64,000 nt of DNA from Oreohelix idahoensis (GCA_024509875.1 JAMPIV010005035.1:1-64000); one strand, 5' to 3'; positions 1 to 10,714 are shown, counted from the stretch's first letter. Notes: a model not told the origin generated them from the letters alone. Made by a program: numbers and translations.

Positions 1-317
1 TCTATTATGCGCTGTTTTTCTGCAACATCCGTAGCCACTCTGTGTTTTGCCTCTTTGAAAGGTATGTTTTTGGACACGGCCTCCTTCAAGATGCTCTTTG
101 TTTCCTGAAACACAGGGCAGCCTCGGTACCTTGCCCCGTGGTTTCCATTGCAGTTTGCACAGGTACGGTTTGCATTAATTGATTTGTAGTTGTGGTCCTC
201 CTTCGCCCTGGGGCAGTCGCCATATTGGTGGTTTCCCGCGCAATATCGGCAGACAGCGTCTCTCCTGCATGTTTTCTTGCAAAATTTTTGCAAATCTTCT
301 TCTTCATTTTGAGTCGA
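1..317 (-). pseudogene. LINE ORF1 zinc-knuckle fragment
   Basis: The minus-strand frame is open from a TAG at 318-320 to the window edge. It encodes a cysteine-rich nucleic-acid-binding stretch with knuckles CRYCAGNHQYGDC and CANCNGNHGARYRGC, followed by a short charged tail. The same spacing and many of the same residues occur in the larger ORF1 just upstream on the same strand (356-2217), so this is a second copy from the same or a sister LINE family. In the family such knuckles bind the element RNA in the cytoplasmic RNP. A first knuckle is disrupted near 290 (only its distal half is legible). The fragment runs out of the window, so I cannot say whether it continues into an ORF2. Confidence 0.75.
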
Positions 318-355
318 CTATAGTGTTTTTATACCCTGTTCAACCTGGAAATTGG

Positions 356-1501
356 TTATAATTTGGGTATATTGTGTGCTACGCTCTTCGATGGTGGTCG
401 GTTGATAGTCCTGAAAAGGACTGGTGCTAGCTGGCGTCCTCTTCGTTGTTTCTCTGTTTGTGTTGCCGTGGCATGTTCTTTATTGTGTTTCGTATCCTGC
501 CTACCTATCTGTCCTGTATGGTTTTGTGTTTTTGCCCTCCTTGTTTCTGTTTCTTGTGTCTTCCTCTTCTCCTGTATCTGGGAAAACGCTTTTTCTATAA
601 TTGTTGGGAGTAGCTCTTCTAGCGTTTTCTCGATGACTTCTTCGTCTGTTTGGTAGTTCGTTTTAGTGTCTTTTGTGTTTGATGTAATTTCTTCAATGGT
701 CATTCTTTCTGCCTCTATTCTTTTCAGTAGTTGTTCGTTTCCATCTTTCAGTTCTATCAGCTTCCTGACATCTTCTTCTACCTGCTGCTGAATTCTTTTC
801 ATGTCTTGGTGTATTATTTTCATGTCGTTTATGAATTGTTGTTGTTTCGCGCTTTCCGAGCTGACATGGATTTCTTCACATCTGTCAGTTGAGGTTCTGT
901 TTTTGTGTGGCTGGCGGTTTTCTCTCTCCTTTCGCAGTTGTTGTTTCAAATCTCTCACTTCAGTCGTGAGCCGTCTGACTTGTTCCGTTAGGCTGTCTTG
1001 GCGCCTATTACCTAGAGTACTTGCCTTCAGTGTCTTTTTTGCCTCTTGGTACGATACCCCCTTTCCAATGGCAACTGTGATTATTTGCCTTGTTTGTTGG
1101 TATTCGGGACACCCTTGGTATCGTGCTCCGTGCTTTCCGAGGCAGTTGGTACATTTTCTATTGTTGTTTGGCGCTTTGTAGTCGCTGTCTTTTTTTGCCT
1201 TAGGGCAGTCTTTGTACTCGTGGCTGCCCGCACAGTATCTACAGACCGTCTCTTTTCTGCACGTATTCTTTGTGTGAGAAAATCCCTGGCACTTTGAACA
1301 CTGCATCACTGGCGGGATGTAGGCATGTGTTCTTCGAGGTCTATTCTGGATAGTGATGTTTTCCGGGACTGTTTTTCCTTTTACAGTCACTATTATGAGT
1401 CTGGTGTCTTCTTTGTTCCAGGACTTAAGCCTTTCGGCGTGTGTGATTCTGTACAGAGGGTTTTCAGCCTGGATGTAGCTGAGGGCCTCTGTGTCTGACA
1501 A
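356..1501 (-). CDS. LINE ORF1, C-terminal part with three CCHC knuckles
   Basis: This is a 381-codon open frame in the -1 phase relative to the upstream half. It has no convincing ATG at its head (the first in-frame candidate is a TTG), which fits translation only as a continuation. After an RRM-like strand it carries three knuckles: CSKCQGFSHTKNTC (C-x2-C-x4-H-x4-C), CRYCAGSHEYKDC and CTNCLGKHGARYQGC. A long charged coiled-coil segment then runs to the C-terminus (many K, E, R, Q; about residues 180-340). The family role is RNA binding and RNP assembly. The frame is free of stops over 1.1 kb, so this copy is not old. No ORF2 follows it. Clade placement (I/Ingi/Jockey) is inferred from architecture only. 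Confidence 0.75.
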   Translation of the reverse strand: MSDTEALSYIQAENPLYRITHAERLKSWNKEDTRLIIVTVKGKTVPENITIQNRPRRTHAYIPPVMQCSKCQGFSHTKNTCRKETVCRYCAGSHEYKDCPKAKKDSDYKAPNNNRKCTNCLGKHGARYQGCPEYQQTRQIITVAIGKGVSYQEAKKTLKASTLGNRRQDSLTEQVRRLTTEVRDLKQQLRKERENRQPHKNRTSTDRCEEIHVSSESAKQQQFINDMKIIHQDMKRIQQQVEEDVRKLIELKDGNEQLLKRIEAERMTIEEITSNTKDTKTNYQTDEEVIEKTLEELLPTIIEKAFSQIQEKRKTQETETRRAKTQNHTGQIGRQDTKHNKEHATATQTEKQRRGRQLAPVLFRTINRPPSKSVAHNIPKL

Positions 1502-1509
1502 GCTGGTGT

Positions 1510-1519
1510 CTATCCCTTT
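1510..1519 (-). promoter_or_regulatory. Candidate -1 frameshift site in LINE ORF1
   Basis: On the coding strand the sequence is A AAG GGA TAG, the X XXY YYZ pattern in the correct phase. Slipping one base back gives AAA GGG and opens the 381-codon downstream frame. AAAGGGA is not one of the common strong eukaryotic slippery sites, and I did not establish a downstream pseudoknot. A simple one-base deletion explains the same data. Confidence 0.35.
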
Positions 1520-2217
1520 ATGACTACTCTCTTGGTTTCAGTGTAGATTTCTGCTTGGATTTTGATCCGGTGTGGTAGCTGAAATTCTGTAGGCCCGGAT
1601 GCCAGAGCAGTCATCAGCGCTTTAGTCTTTTCTGTATCATTCAGGGCAAGTGTCACTCCCTGTTGATGCCTTCTGATACTTATTATGCCTCTTTTGCCAA
1701 CTACTTTCTCCAGGACATTGATTATTTTGTCGTCCGGGAGTGCCCTGAGTGTGGCTTCTCCTCCGGACAACTGCGTAATTTTTATTTTGCGCTCTTGATC
1801 CTGTTCTTTCTGAATGCTATTTCGTAGTTCGCCTGGGCGGCATCTCCCATCTGCCATCACTGGCTGTGTATCTGTCTTTGGGCTCGGTACCCTGTCCTCT
1901 TCTGTCTGCTCGTGATTCTGCTTCTCTTGATCACCGCAGGAGTCTTGGCTGTTCTCGATGTCTGACTCTGGAGCCACCTGAAATAGTGCTTCTTTCAATG
2001 TTGGAGATAGACTAAGGAACTCGTCTCCGTCTTCACGCATTCTGTATAGTGCGTCCATAATGGTCTCCGCGATAGCTTTTGGGTCTACTTCGTTTAGTTC
2101 CGGTGATATTGTTCCCACATCAGCAGCAGGCTGTGAGGTGACATCTTGTTGTTCTGCTCTTTTGACTACCCCTAGTGCCGGTCTGTGTTGAAGAGTTGTC
2201 TCTTCCATCTCCTTCAT
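1510..2217 (-). CDS. LINE ORF1, N-terminal part (gag-like)
   Basis: This is a 235-codon frame starting at an ATG at 2217 and ending at TAG 1510-1512. The first 130 residues are acidic and low in recognisable structure. Residues from about 145 on (beginning KIKITQLSGGEATLRALPDD and ending in an ITIKG-like strand) look like the RRM-type fold found before the zinc knuckles in I/Jockey ORF1 proteins. The expected continuation, IDTSLSDTEAL, lies in the -1 frame immediately at the stop. A heptamer AAAGGGA (minus strand, 1513-1519) sits in the phase A AAG GGA, one codon before the stop. The protein is therefore either split by a one-base loss or made by -1 frameshifting into the next frame. Confidence 0.7.
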   Translation of the reverse strand: MKEMEETTLQHRPALGVVKRAEQQDVTSQPAADVGTISPELNEVDPKAIAETIMDALYRMREDGDEFLSLSPTLKEALFQVAPESDIENSQDSCGDQEKQNHEQTEEDRVPSPKTDTQPVMADGRCRPGELRNSIQKEQDQERKIKITQLSGGEATLRALPDDKIINVLEKVVGKRGIISIRRHQQGVTLALNDTEKTKALMTALASGPTEFQLPHRIKIQAEIYTETKRVVIKG

Positions 2218-2590
2218 AGTGTTAGAAGGTGGGTCGGCTGTTTTTTTTCCGGCTGACTGTTTTTGCTTTTGTTCAGTGCTGGTGGGCTGGTGTAGACCTT
2301 CCTCTTTTTCGAGTGTGGTTTATTTCGAGCCATTTTGACTATTGCGATCGCTGTGTTATTTCAATTACGCATACTCGTTCATTTCCAGACAGCACCAGAC
2401 AGCACCAGCCAGCTCAACTTATTTCATTTATGACCATCATTCTTCTTTTTCGCTCCTTACGAAACATCACCCCCCCCCCCCCCCCCTTCCCCAACCAAGG
2501 AAACCTGCACTGAAGCATTCACGTGCTCTTGCAACGTTGATTACCGTAGCAATTTGTTTTACGTTATGAGGCTGCCAATCCAATGCTACT
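2218..2590. other. ORF1 leader with poly-C run
   Basis: This is the stretch upstream (minus-strand sense) of the ORF1 start. It contains a C17 run at 2470-2486 and no reading frame of interest. It is probably the 5' UTR of the LINE plus flanking DNA; the boundary is not visible. Confidence 0.4.
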
Positions 2591-2935
2591 TTACTTAGTC
2601 GTTCCCTATTCTACCCTGGGGTGTAGATATTTGCCAGAAAAAGTACCATACTGTCCTATGGGCTGTCTTCCCCCTGGCCTGGTTTCAATCTAGTCCACGG
2701 TCCTTCAGAGACTGTCTAATGTTGTCCTCCCAGCGAATTCTGGGTCGTGCCGGCGGTATGGATCCCTGGCTCATATTTTCGCACACTTGTCGTGGTAGCT
2801 GATCTTCTCCCATTCTGCAGACATGGCCAAATAAACTTAGTAGGGACTGTTCTACTCGGATCTGCAGGGGTTGAGTTTTGAGGCCATGACGTATCGTACC
2901 CAAGCCCGTACACAACCTTATATTATTCGCATTTT
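2591..2935 (-). pseudogene. LINE-A 3' end fragment (RT C-terminus)
   Basis: The minus-strand translation matches the C-terminal tail of the LINE-A protein seen at 6113-7048. It shares FGHVCRMGED, RPRIRWEDNIRQSLKDRG and the terminal sequence that ends in the element's ACTTAGTCGTTCCC 3' end (plus-strand view: tacttagtcgttccc near 2595). It has diverged by several substitutions and a frame change. It contains only about the last 110 codons, so it is a 5'-truncated dead copy. No clear target-site duplication was found. Confidence 0.75.
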
Positions 2936-3147
2936 ACTAACTGTCTTGGTTAAAATAATATTTAAAAAAGCAGCTGAGAGCTGTCACCTTAGAGGCGCAT
3001 TCCCATTGTCAGTGATGACTGAAGGGGGCTATTATTATTTTTATTTCTAGTGTAAAAGCCCGTCATAACACGGGAATTAAATTCAAAAGCACCAATACCT
3101 AATGGCAATTTTACTTATTCAAATGTATTAAAGAAACCACTGTGCAT

Positions 3148-3238
3148 CACAACAGTACACGAACTACGTAGCAGCAGCGAGGATCCCAATGTATGTATAC
3201 GGGATCACACATTCTATAAATATTTTTGTGCACACCGT
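3148..3238 (-). repeat. SINE-1 fragment
   Basis: About 90 bp match the middle of the SINE-1 copy at 8652-9142 (cgaactccgtagcaccggcg, then the aatcccaatgtgtg and cacacattctataaata blocks) on the same strand. Neither the tRNA-like head nor the tail is present. Confidence 0.65.
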
Positions 3239-6099
3239 CATTTGCGCATTCTACAAATAAGTGTTACTATTTTCGAGAGAGTACATATAAGGGAAACAAT
3301 ACAATTTATGTCTAACTTTCAACCACAGTTGCAGCCCTTAGCGTTACTGACAGAAAAAGCTGGGATTTTATATATATTGATTATTATTATTACGAATTGT
3401 CTGAGAAATGAGAAGGCCTATTCTTTATTCTTCTCCCTACAGACACAAGGAACTGCACGGGTCTTTATGGTATTTAGAGTCACTTTAGTTTTCAGTGATG
3501 TATATGGTATTTATAGCATAGTGTTATTTATAAATAATCGATGTATGTGTATCGTATGAGCTATTTATACAGAATTTTGTGTGTGTTGTTTTATTTTTTT
3601 TTGCCTTGACTATTTACAGCATATCCATTTTTATTTGGGAGTTTATCTAAACACTTATTACTATCTTTGGCTCTTTTTCTGTTTTAGTTTTATGTGTTAC
3701 TTGTACAGCATAATTGTCTTTACTTTAATTCGCATGTGTAGTGGTTTTTGATGTTATTGTATGGTTGATATGTTACCTAGTGTACTGTATGAGGTCAGCT
3801 GTGAAGGCTCCTGAGATAAAAGTTTATGGGAGTTACAGGAGGCCTTTCTGCTACCACATTACGACCTCAAACAGACCTATTCTACTATAATGAGTGTTAG
3901 CTACGTTAAAAGTCTAGGGTACTGAAATGTAATGTGTAGGTAATAAAATACACTGACACACACATGTAAATAATAAGTCTAATAATAATAATAATCTCTA
4001 CAATACACTGAACTAACACTGGCTGTTTAAGTTTAAATTTAAAATCTTTTAAAATTTATTAGTTCTGAACCAAATGTTTCTTTTGGTCAGAACTTATGAA
4101 ATGATAGGTATTTATCAATGAAATGCATATATATATTGCATAATCAAATATAACTTTTGTACATAGGTCAATTATTATTACAATGATTAATATTAATGGT
4201 ATCTGCAAAGTCCTGGGAACACTAGTAATGGATGGTTAGTTGGGGTGGCATCATCATGCTCAATCTGTGTGTATACAGTTCATAGTCCTTAACATAGGGA
4301 CTGATCTTAAAGTATCTATACAATCTTTATTTCTCTATTGATGGTGGGAGTTGTTAATGAATCTCCAGCAGGCCAGGTTGCAGTTTACTGGCCTGAAATG
4401 ACGTAGTACAGAATTCTTGTGGCCCACTCCTCTCATTAGCTGGAGTAAAATAAGTTAGGCTGCACAGACACTCGCTTGATACTTCTATAAGATTATCTGG
4501 CACAATAGTAACGCCAGATCAGAAACTCACAATTCTGAAACAAAGGTTGTGCCATGTGTCAGTACTCTATTCACTGCGCCACTCGTACACACACACCACA
4601 AAACAACATTACACAGACTGATTCAGATCTATCTGACCAACTCAACACATCTCACCTAGTTGTTATCAATTTGTACAAGTTCCCCAGGACTGCATTGCAT
4701 CCGAAATATGTTCAATAGTTTCCACTTCTATTAAATAAGGTGGGTGATATGTTCCCACTGATGTCAATAATCGATCCTCCTTCTATAGTCTTAGACAGGT
4801 TTTTATTTATTATTAGTTTGCCTCTAGGCCCTGGACTGCGGCGGGGGACCTAGAGCAAGCACTCACTTGTCGTAATCATTTTTCATGATATGGCAGTATC
4901 AATCACTCAAAATATTAAATAAACAAGATAAATGCTTTTTGGCCTTACCAGAATTCAGAATTGAGAACACAGTTACTTAGGACTAGCAAAACTCAGCTGA
5001 GCTGCTGGCTAGAGTATGGCGTCCCACTGAATTTTATTTATTATTTCCTGGAAAACACCACTAGCAGTCAAGAACTGTGTTACTGGACAGTCATCTTTAA
5101 AATGGCACAAATGTGCGTCTCTTTCTTGCTAATATAAAAATGCGTTGGCCAATCAGATCGGAAGTCTAAGCTTCTCAATTCAAATTTTGAAAATAAAGTC
5201 AAAAGTACATCTCAATTTTTCAAATCTACGTCGGTCACATTTTATCTTTTCCCAAAATTTCACTTGTTTTTTGGACCAACTACATGCAAAACCTACACAA
5301 ACCTGCCTCCTAAGTTATTTTTAGCCACTATCTCCCGACTTTCCCCTCTAGTTCAATGCAGTTTAATTTTTGCATTTTTAGGGCTCAAGGACATCAAAAC
5401 GTAGCTTTTGTGAAGTATGCACAGAAAACTGTTCGCCAGTCTGATGTGAACAATACAGTCTTTCGTCAATATCTTCCGTGTTATCTGTCCGTCTGTATAA
5501 TTAAAAGTATATTATTTCTCTGCTCAAGATGGGCTATCAAACTAGTTAGGTTTTATTTTCATAACTTTATTATTAAAGAAAAACCTACTTTTCTCAAGGT
5601 TAGTTTTTTGAAATTTGTTTTCGAACCTTTTCCACGGCGTTTGCCGCTGACTTCAAATAAAACAACCAAGTACCGTAAAACGTCCAAGATATGACTGTTT
5701 CTAACAAGAGCTAAGGTTGTTTTTCTACCAATTTCTTACATTGTGTCAACTAGTGGCGTGAATTTTTTTCCTTAAACTACAACTTGCGTCTTTTTGCCTT
5801 TTAGGTTCAAACACGTGTTCAGTCATATTTTTCCTTTTTATATCTCCGTTTCCCTCCCGTCTAAAAGGTAAACCGTTTCGTCTGCATGTCTAACTAGTTA
5901 GTTTGAATGGCGGTAGGAACCGCGGGCGTAGGTGAAGAAGTCACGGCATATCTTACGTATATTTTTATCCCTACATTTTATCTTACCTGTTATCTTTATA
6001 ATTTGAGATATTTTAACGTTGTATCACGGTAAATTCACCACAGCATGTGTTTAAAAAAAAATTTGGTTCATTGATTTATATTTGTAAATTGTGTTTATT
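3239..6099. other. AT-rich stretch without recognised features
   Basis: I see no protein homology, RNA gene or element ends in this 2.9 kb. The short open frames (for example 3242-3559 and 5356-5694) have no recognisable motifs and read like AT-rich chance frames. A small (ATA)n patch lies near 3981-3995. Confidence 0.4.
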
Positions 6100-6112
6100 G
6101 TTATTAAATTAA

Positions 6113-7040
6113 CAAGGTGATATCCTATCACCTTACCTCTTCATACTCCTTATGGACGATGTCATCAAGGCATGTAAGGAGAGAACAAGAAAGTATTCAT
6201 TGGGGTACTGGAAGATGAGACAGGTCTATATTTCGGAGCTGGCATTTGCTGATGATGTTGCCCTGATTGCTAAATCAGAGGCACATCTCCAATCCAACCT
6301 GCAAGTCTGGAAGAAAGAGCTGGAGAAGAGAGGGATGGTCATAAGCAGCTCTAAAACAAAATCCATGGTGATATCACGAGAAGAAAGAAGACATCAGATT
6401 AAGCTGGGAGAACAGGTCCTGGAGCAGGTCGACCACTTTAAATACCTCGGAGCTATCATAGACCGAAAGGGAGGCATCAAAGAAGAGTTGGCCACTCGAA
6501 AAGCAGCAGCTGGGAGACTTTTTCAGGCCATAAATCGAGGATTCCTCAGCAAGAGAGAGGTTGGTAAGAAAACGAAGATGGCTGTATACCGCTCCACCTA
6601 TGTCCCAGTCTTGACGTATGGATGCGAGTCATGGGCAATGACTACAACCCATAAAAGCCAGATCCAAACCTCAGAAATGAGGTATCTGAGGAAGGTGGTT
6701 GAAGTTACAAGAAGAGACATGGTCCGCAACCAGACAATACGTCAAGGCCTAAAATCCCATCCGCTGCAGACCCAAGTAGAACAGTCCCAATTAAGATGGT
6801 TTGGCCATGTCTGCAGAATGGGAGAAGATCGGATACCACGACAAAGCATGGGAAACAAAGAGCCAAGGATGCAGACCTCCAGGACGACCCAGAGTCCGCT
6901 GGGAGGACAACATTAGACAATCTTTGAAGGACCGAGGATTAGAATGGAACCAGGCCAGGAAGAAGACAGCTGATAGAATAGTCTGGCGCTCTCTCTTCCA
7001 AACCTCTACACCTCACGGTAGAAGGGGAACGACTAAGTAA
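6113..7040 (+). pseudogene. LINE-A reverse transcriptase, C-terminal third
   Basis: The frame begins inside RT motif B' (QGDILSPYLFILL), then has the catalytic palm box as LAFADDVALIAKSE (F-A-D-D). The thumb follows, then a C-terminal region with LTYGCESWAM, FGHVCRMGED, RPRVRWEDNIRQSL and DRIVWRSLF. RT copies element RNA onto nicked target DNA in the nucleus. One extra A near 6841-6845 shifts the frame; the protein continues in another phase to the stop before the TAAG tail. The other LINE-A copy lacks that A, which shows the direction of the change. The copy lacks the endonuclease and most fingers, so it cannot be active. It resembles RTE-type endonuclease/RT proteins, but clade assignment needs a tree. 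Confidence 0.88.
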
Positions 7041-7048
7041 GTAAGTAA
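6113..7048 (+). mobile_element. LINE-A insertion, 5'-truncated, with 13-bp target duplication
   Basis: The insertion is bounded by perfect 13-bp direct repeats GTTATTAAATTAA at 6100-6112 and 7049-7061. The 3' end is the tandem tail TAAGTAAGTAAGTAAG directly after the stop codon; the 5' end is truncated inside the reverse-transcriptase domain. This is the signature of target-primed reverse transcription by a LINE whose 3' UTR is nearly absent and ends in a short tandem repeat, as in RTE-like clades. LINE-A also occurs at 19871-22360 (minus) and 2591-2935 (minus). Confidence 0.9.
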
Positions 7049-7061
7049 GTTATTAAATTAA

Positions 7062-8651
7062 AAAATTGAAACTATGTTTATATATATATAATGAATAGAT
7101 ATTTTTTATTTGTTTGCTTTTGTTTTCGTAAATAGTGTGCTAATTATTAATAGCAGTTTGTAATAATAGACAATATACACCCGATATATAAATAGTGGTG
7201 GGTTGAAAAAAGTAGTCATTTTTTTAGAATTATATAAAAGTTAAACATTCCCTCATAGAAACAATTATTATTAATTTTTATTTTTTTGGGGGTGGGGGGA
7301 GCTTCCCGTTTGAATGGTGTAATTATATTCGTACGTAATCTCTGAACTATTGCACTCTTGCGAACCATGTCCCTTTACCTCGAAAACCAAACGTTCTACC
7401 CACTTGCACGCTTTTACCAAAGCTACTGAATAATTAACAGTAGTGCACAATAGACAGAGGCGGAGCAGTTACACGAGATTAATTCAAATGCGTGTGAGCA
7501 CTGAAGTGCACGCAATGACGCAAAGGGCACTGACTAATTATCGGAAGCAGACAGTGGTTTCAACGTTAGGGACTTCCAGCATGAACCGTATTTCCCGTCT
7601 TTAACCTTTGATGTACTAAGTCACCTGACTTCAGAACCCGGAACAATTATTTTCTCAGAGCGATAATGACACAAATATTAGCAATCTGGTTTTCACAGTG
7701 CCGACAGTTGAAAACTAGTCAATTATTCTTCGTGTGCAGTGATATTCTGGACAATAAACAATTCTTATTACTGGGGTTTTCCAGCGGAAATGACGTATAT
7801 GTTTATACCTGTTATTATTTATTATTATCCGTTTTGTTCTGTATGGGGCATGGCGCCGCCGTTGCAGCAGGTCCCCTCCCAGGGAGCCTAGACCTAGCAT
7901 TCACATGCTCTTGCAGAGGTAGTTTATATAGCATTGTCTTTTACATGATAAGTGTGACAATCAGAGGCGTCCCTAAAGTATTTGGCATCCTGGGCGGATC
8001 ATACCCTTCCCCCCCCCCCCCCCTTTTCCATAAAGAAACACACGCGCAAGTACAAGTTATTTTTAACATTATTAGGAATATTGTAAATAAATTAGTAAAT
8101 AAATAAATAAAGGTAATTAACAGGTACTCGTTGGATATAAAGGATGACACTAGATAACAGAAAAGAAAATATAAGTGATAGGCTTACCGGGAATCGAACC
8201 TAGGACCAACCAGACGGCGCCATCGTCTTGCTGTGACAGTACATAATGAATGGACGCTGAGCCAATTTTGTACCCCCAAAAAAGTGCAATATTGGCTGAG
8301 GTCATTCTCGTGACACTCACACAACTACGGTATAGGACCCGTGGACGATCCAGACAGTTTTTTTTTTAAAGACGCAATCACTAATATAACTTTCCTAATA
8401 TAACTTTGTCGCAGCCATTAATACGCCATTGTTGCCTAACCCCATGCACAACCTCACATTAGTAGCCTTGGACGACATGCATGAGAGATCAGTAGCTCTG
8501 TTCTTTCTTTGTCTGACAAGAAGCCACAAGGATCAACACGGGGTATAATCCTGTCATATTTCTTATTAAAACATTCAGTTATAACAGCGAGCATGACAGC
8601 TGCAAATTATTGCTGCCCTTGATAATTTATAAGCCAGGGTTCATAGATATA
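7062..8651. other. Unassigned sequence with poly-C tract and a tRNA-like B box
   Basis: I recognise no gene here. A C-rich run lies at about 8010-8024. At 8185-8205 the minus strand reads ggttcgattcccgg, an RNA polymerase III B-box-like sequence preceded by a G/C-rich stretch. It could be a decayed tRNA or SINE head but has no matching A box I can defend. Confidence 0.35.
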
Positions 8652-9142
8652 GTTTGGTTTTAGTTTGGTTTTAAGGAATATCTTCATTGCACACGGACTA
8701 CTCCATCAGTGCTCCGATCTTCTCCCTTAGCTCACACAAGGAGGATCTCAGCACAGTGCACGAACTCCGTAGCACCGGCGAGAATCCCAATGTGTGAATA
8801 TAGGAATCACACATTCTATAAATATGTTTGTGGTAGGTAGGTTTCTAATTTTTAAATTTTGCCAGGGCAGCGGCCTAATAGGCCTACCCTTTACGATTTC
8901 CAACTGTTGTGGGATTTTTAACGTGCGCAACTTGTACACTGGACCTCCTATTTTTTGGCCCTTATCCGAGAAGGCTAGGCATCCAATCTCACTACCCAGG
9001 AGACCGGGAGAAGTATGACATTATTAGGACCACTGGTTCTGAAAATTTTTTTCCATAAAATATATTCCCTTCAACTGGGAATCGAAACTGGTACCTATAG
9101 AATTCGAAGCGGACGCCTTACCTCTTAGTCACTCCAACCCCA
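8652..9142 (-). repeat. SINE-1 (tRNA-headed), near full length
   Basis: On the minus strand the element begins with a tRNA-like head. It reads ggggttggagtgac...aggcgtccgc and then a B-box-like gtttcgattccca. A conserved body follows (gacatcattagg, the gggcgaaaaaatagg block, cacacattgggattctcgcc, ctgagatcctccttgtgtga, cagtgtgcaatgaagat) and it ends in a CCTTAAAACC/AAACC tail. The same layout is seen at 59390-59627, 61212-61709 and 62414-63095. Transcription would be by RNA polymerase III; mobilisation would depend on an unidentified LINE. I found no clean target duplication for this copy. Confidence 0.8.
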
Positions 9143-9654
9143 AACTAAATATATAAATAGTATCATAAATATTGATAATTGGACGACTTGTTTGACAGGT
9201 AGACATAGTGTCGGTAGCTGTGGAGCAAAATTTTGTCTCGTTCAGAAAACGATAACTAGATTGCACTTGAATAAACAATTGGACAAGATTGTGCATAATA
9301 CATATATCAATCAATCAATCAGTCAGTCAACCAATCAATCCTAATCCTTTAGTTAGTCAAAGAAGTAAAGGCCTTCAACAAACCACATGACACATTCTCC
9401 TGTGGCATACCATCAGCTTAAGGCCTTTTCATGTCTATCTCATCAATTTTATTTTTCTCTTGTGCTCTTCTTCGTGTGTTGTTCGATCGATCTCTACTCT
9501 TAAAGAAAACGAGAGAAAGGAAGGGTAGAATGATAGATGGGCCTGCGTGCTCATTTCTAAACCCTTTGAAAATAAAGTTCGTTCGTTCGTTCGTTCTCTT
9601 ATCCTGGAAATTCCAGACAAGGACTAGCCGTTAAGACTATCAACATGTTTGCTT
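9143..9654. other. Unassigned, with short TCAA and TTCG repeats
   Basis: It contains a short (TCAA)n-like tract near 9306-9345 and (TTCG)n near 9578-9597. No coding or element signature was recognised. Confidence 0.4.
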
Positions 9655-9865
9655 AATGTGTGTCCAATCAATCTCCAACGTCTTCTTCTCATCTCTTGTT
9701 CCACTGACACTTTTCTGGTCTTGTCGTCAGATCCACATTTATGAGCTCGTCATACCATTTCAATCGTTCTCTTCTACGCATAGACCTATTTATGAAAGTA
9801 GGTAACTTTGTGATTTGTCACTTGCGTTGTTCTCCATGTTTCAGAGTCTTTACAGAATGACTGAC
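9655..9865 (-). pseudogene. LINE-C fragment (RT C-terminal region)
   Basis: Minus-strand translation gives ETWRTTQVTNHKV, then in other frames RRRERLKWYDELIN and pieces around the WIGHT box (CQWNKR, EEDVGDWLDTH). This is the post-RT C-terminal region common to RTE/CR1-like LINE proteins, of the form ETWR...FINRCLRRI...W...RRRxWxWIGHTLR. At least two frameshifts and a stop are present. Related fragments lie at 27065-27215 (minus) and 33835-34165 (plus). Confidence 0.65.
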
Positions 9866-10390
9866 ATGAAATTTGAGTTAAGGATTCGGTATTTTTATGG
9901 TGGACATGATTTCTTGTGTTTTGCACATATCTTGGTAGCAATGTAGACAGAGTCTAAGGGACAGGCAGTGGTATCAAAACAAGAAGGAAGGCAAAAGACA
10001 AGAAGTGCTTGCATGGCATTGTGACATATATTGAAATCAAAAGAAATAAAATCATATCTGAAGGGTAATGAATGACCGAACTATTACAAACCGACTTATG
10101 TAACGAATGTCGACATGTTCCAATAATAACATTCAAGATCATTTTTCCCATTAATTGGTGCTTGCTAATTAGCCTACGTATGTTTGTTTTTTATTCTTTC
10201 TTCTACAGCTTAACATTTATTACATTAAAATAGCTTTGCTCTCCTCCTCTCCTATAAAATTGCACGTTAGAACTGACATGAAAAGCTTGTGGTATCATTT
10301 ATTTCCGATCAAAATTAGTTTTATTTTGTTGTTCTGTTTTCTTCAGATTCCTGCATCTTTTAGATCCCCAATCATAATTTCGTGCCGCCA
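9866..10390. other. AT-rich, nothing recognised
   Basis: No motif, element end or structured repeat was seen in this 0.5 kb. Confidence 0.4.
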
Positions 10391-10606
10391 CACATTGTCG
10401 TAGATTTTTTATAGGTATTTAAGATCAATTATGGTCCGGTCTAAATAGAACTAGAACCAGTGATAGCTCAGTGGGAGATAAGGTAAAGAAATAGATTTTT
10501 CACGAGTGAAATGGTGAAAGGTAAAGTCTGTCCCTGGATTTGAGAGATAATCTATCCAGCCTATCGGTCACGACTGAGATTTTTAGATCAGACAGTTTTC
10601 CTAAAA

Positions 10607-10611
<5 letters not shown>

Positions 10612-10653
<42 letters not shown>

Positions 10654-10666
10654 TATATATATATCT

Positions 10667-10714
<48 letters not shown>
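10612..10714. repeat. (TA)n microsatellite
   Basis: About 100 bp of near-pure TA with a few substitutions, preceded by an A13 run. It lies inside the solo LTR, at the position where Element 2's LTR has a much shorter atatatatat tract, so it has expanded in this copy. Confidence 0.95.

Larger units (their letters stand above)
1..2560 (-). mobile_element. I/Jockey-type non-LTR retrotransposon, ORF1-containing pieces
   Basis: Two minus-strand ORF1 segments lie head to tail (1-317 and 356-2217), preceded by about 350 bp of leader that includes a run of 17 C (2470-2486). Gag-like ORF1 proteins with three CCHC knuckles are typical of I, Jockey and related LINE clades. No endonuclease or reverse transcriptase follows the larger ORF1: after its stop the sequence goes straight into the second ORF1 fragment. 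This retains 5' and not 3' sequence, the opposite of normal LINE truncation, which implies rearrangement or insertion of one copy next to another. Element ends are not defined. Confidence 0.6.

Noticed and set aside
7963..8035. Possible DNA-transposon terminus (cagaggcgtccctaaagt)
   Set aside because: No partner inverted repeat or target duplication was found.
8170..8270. tRNA gene on the minus strand
   Set aside because: Only a B-box-like sequence is convincing; I could not fold a cloverleaf or find an A box at the right distance.
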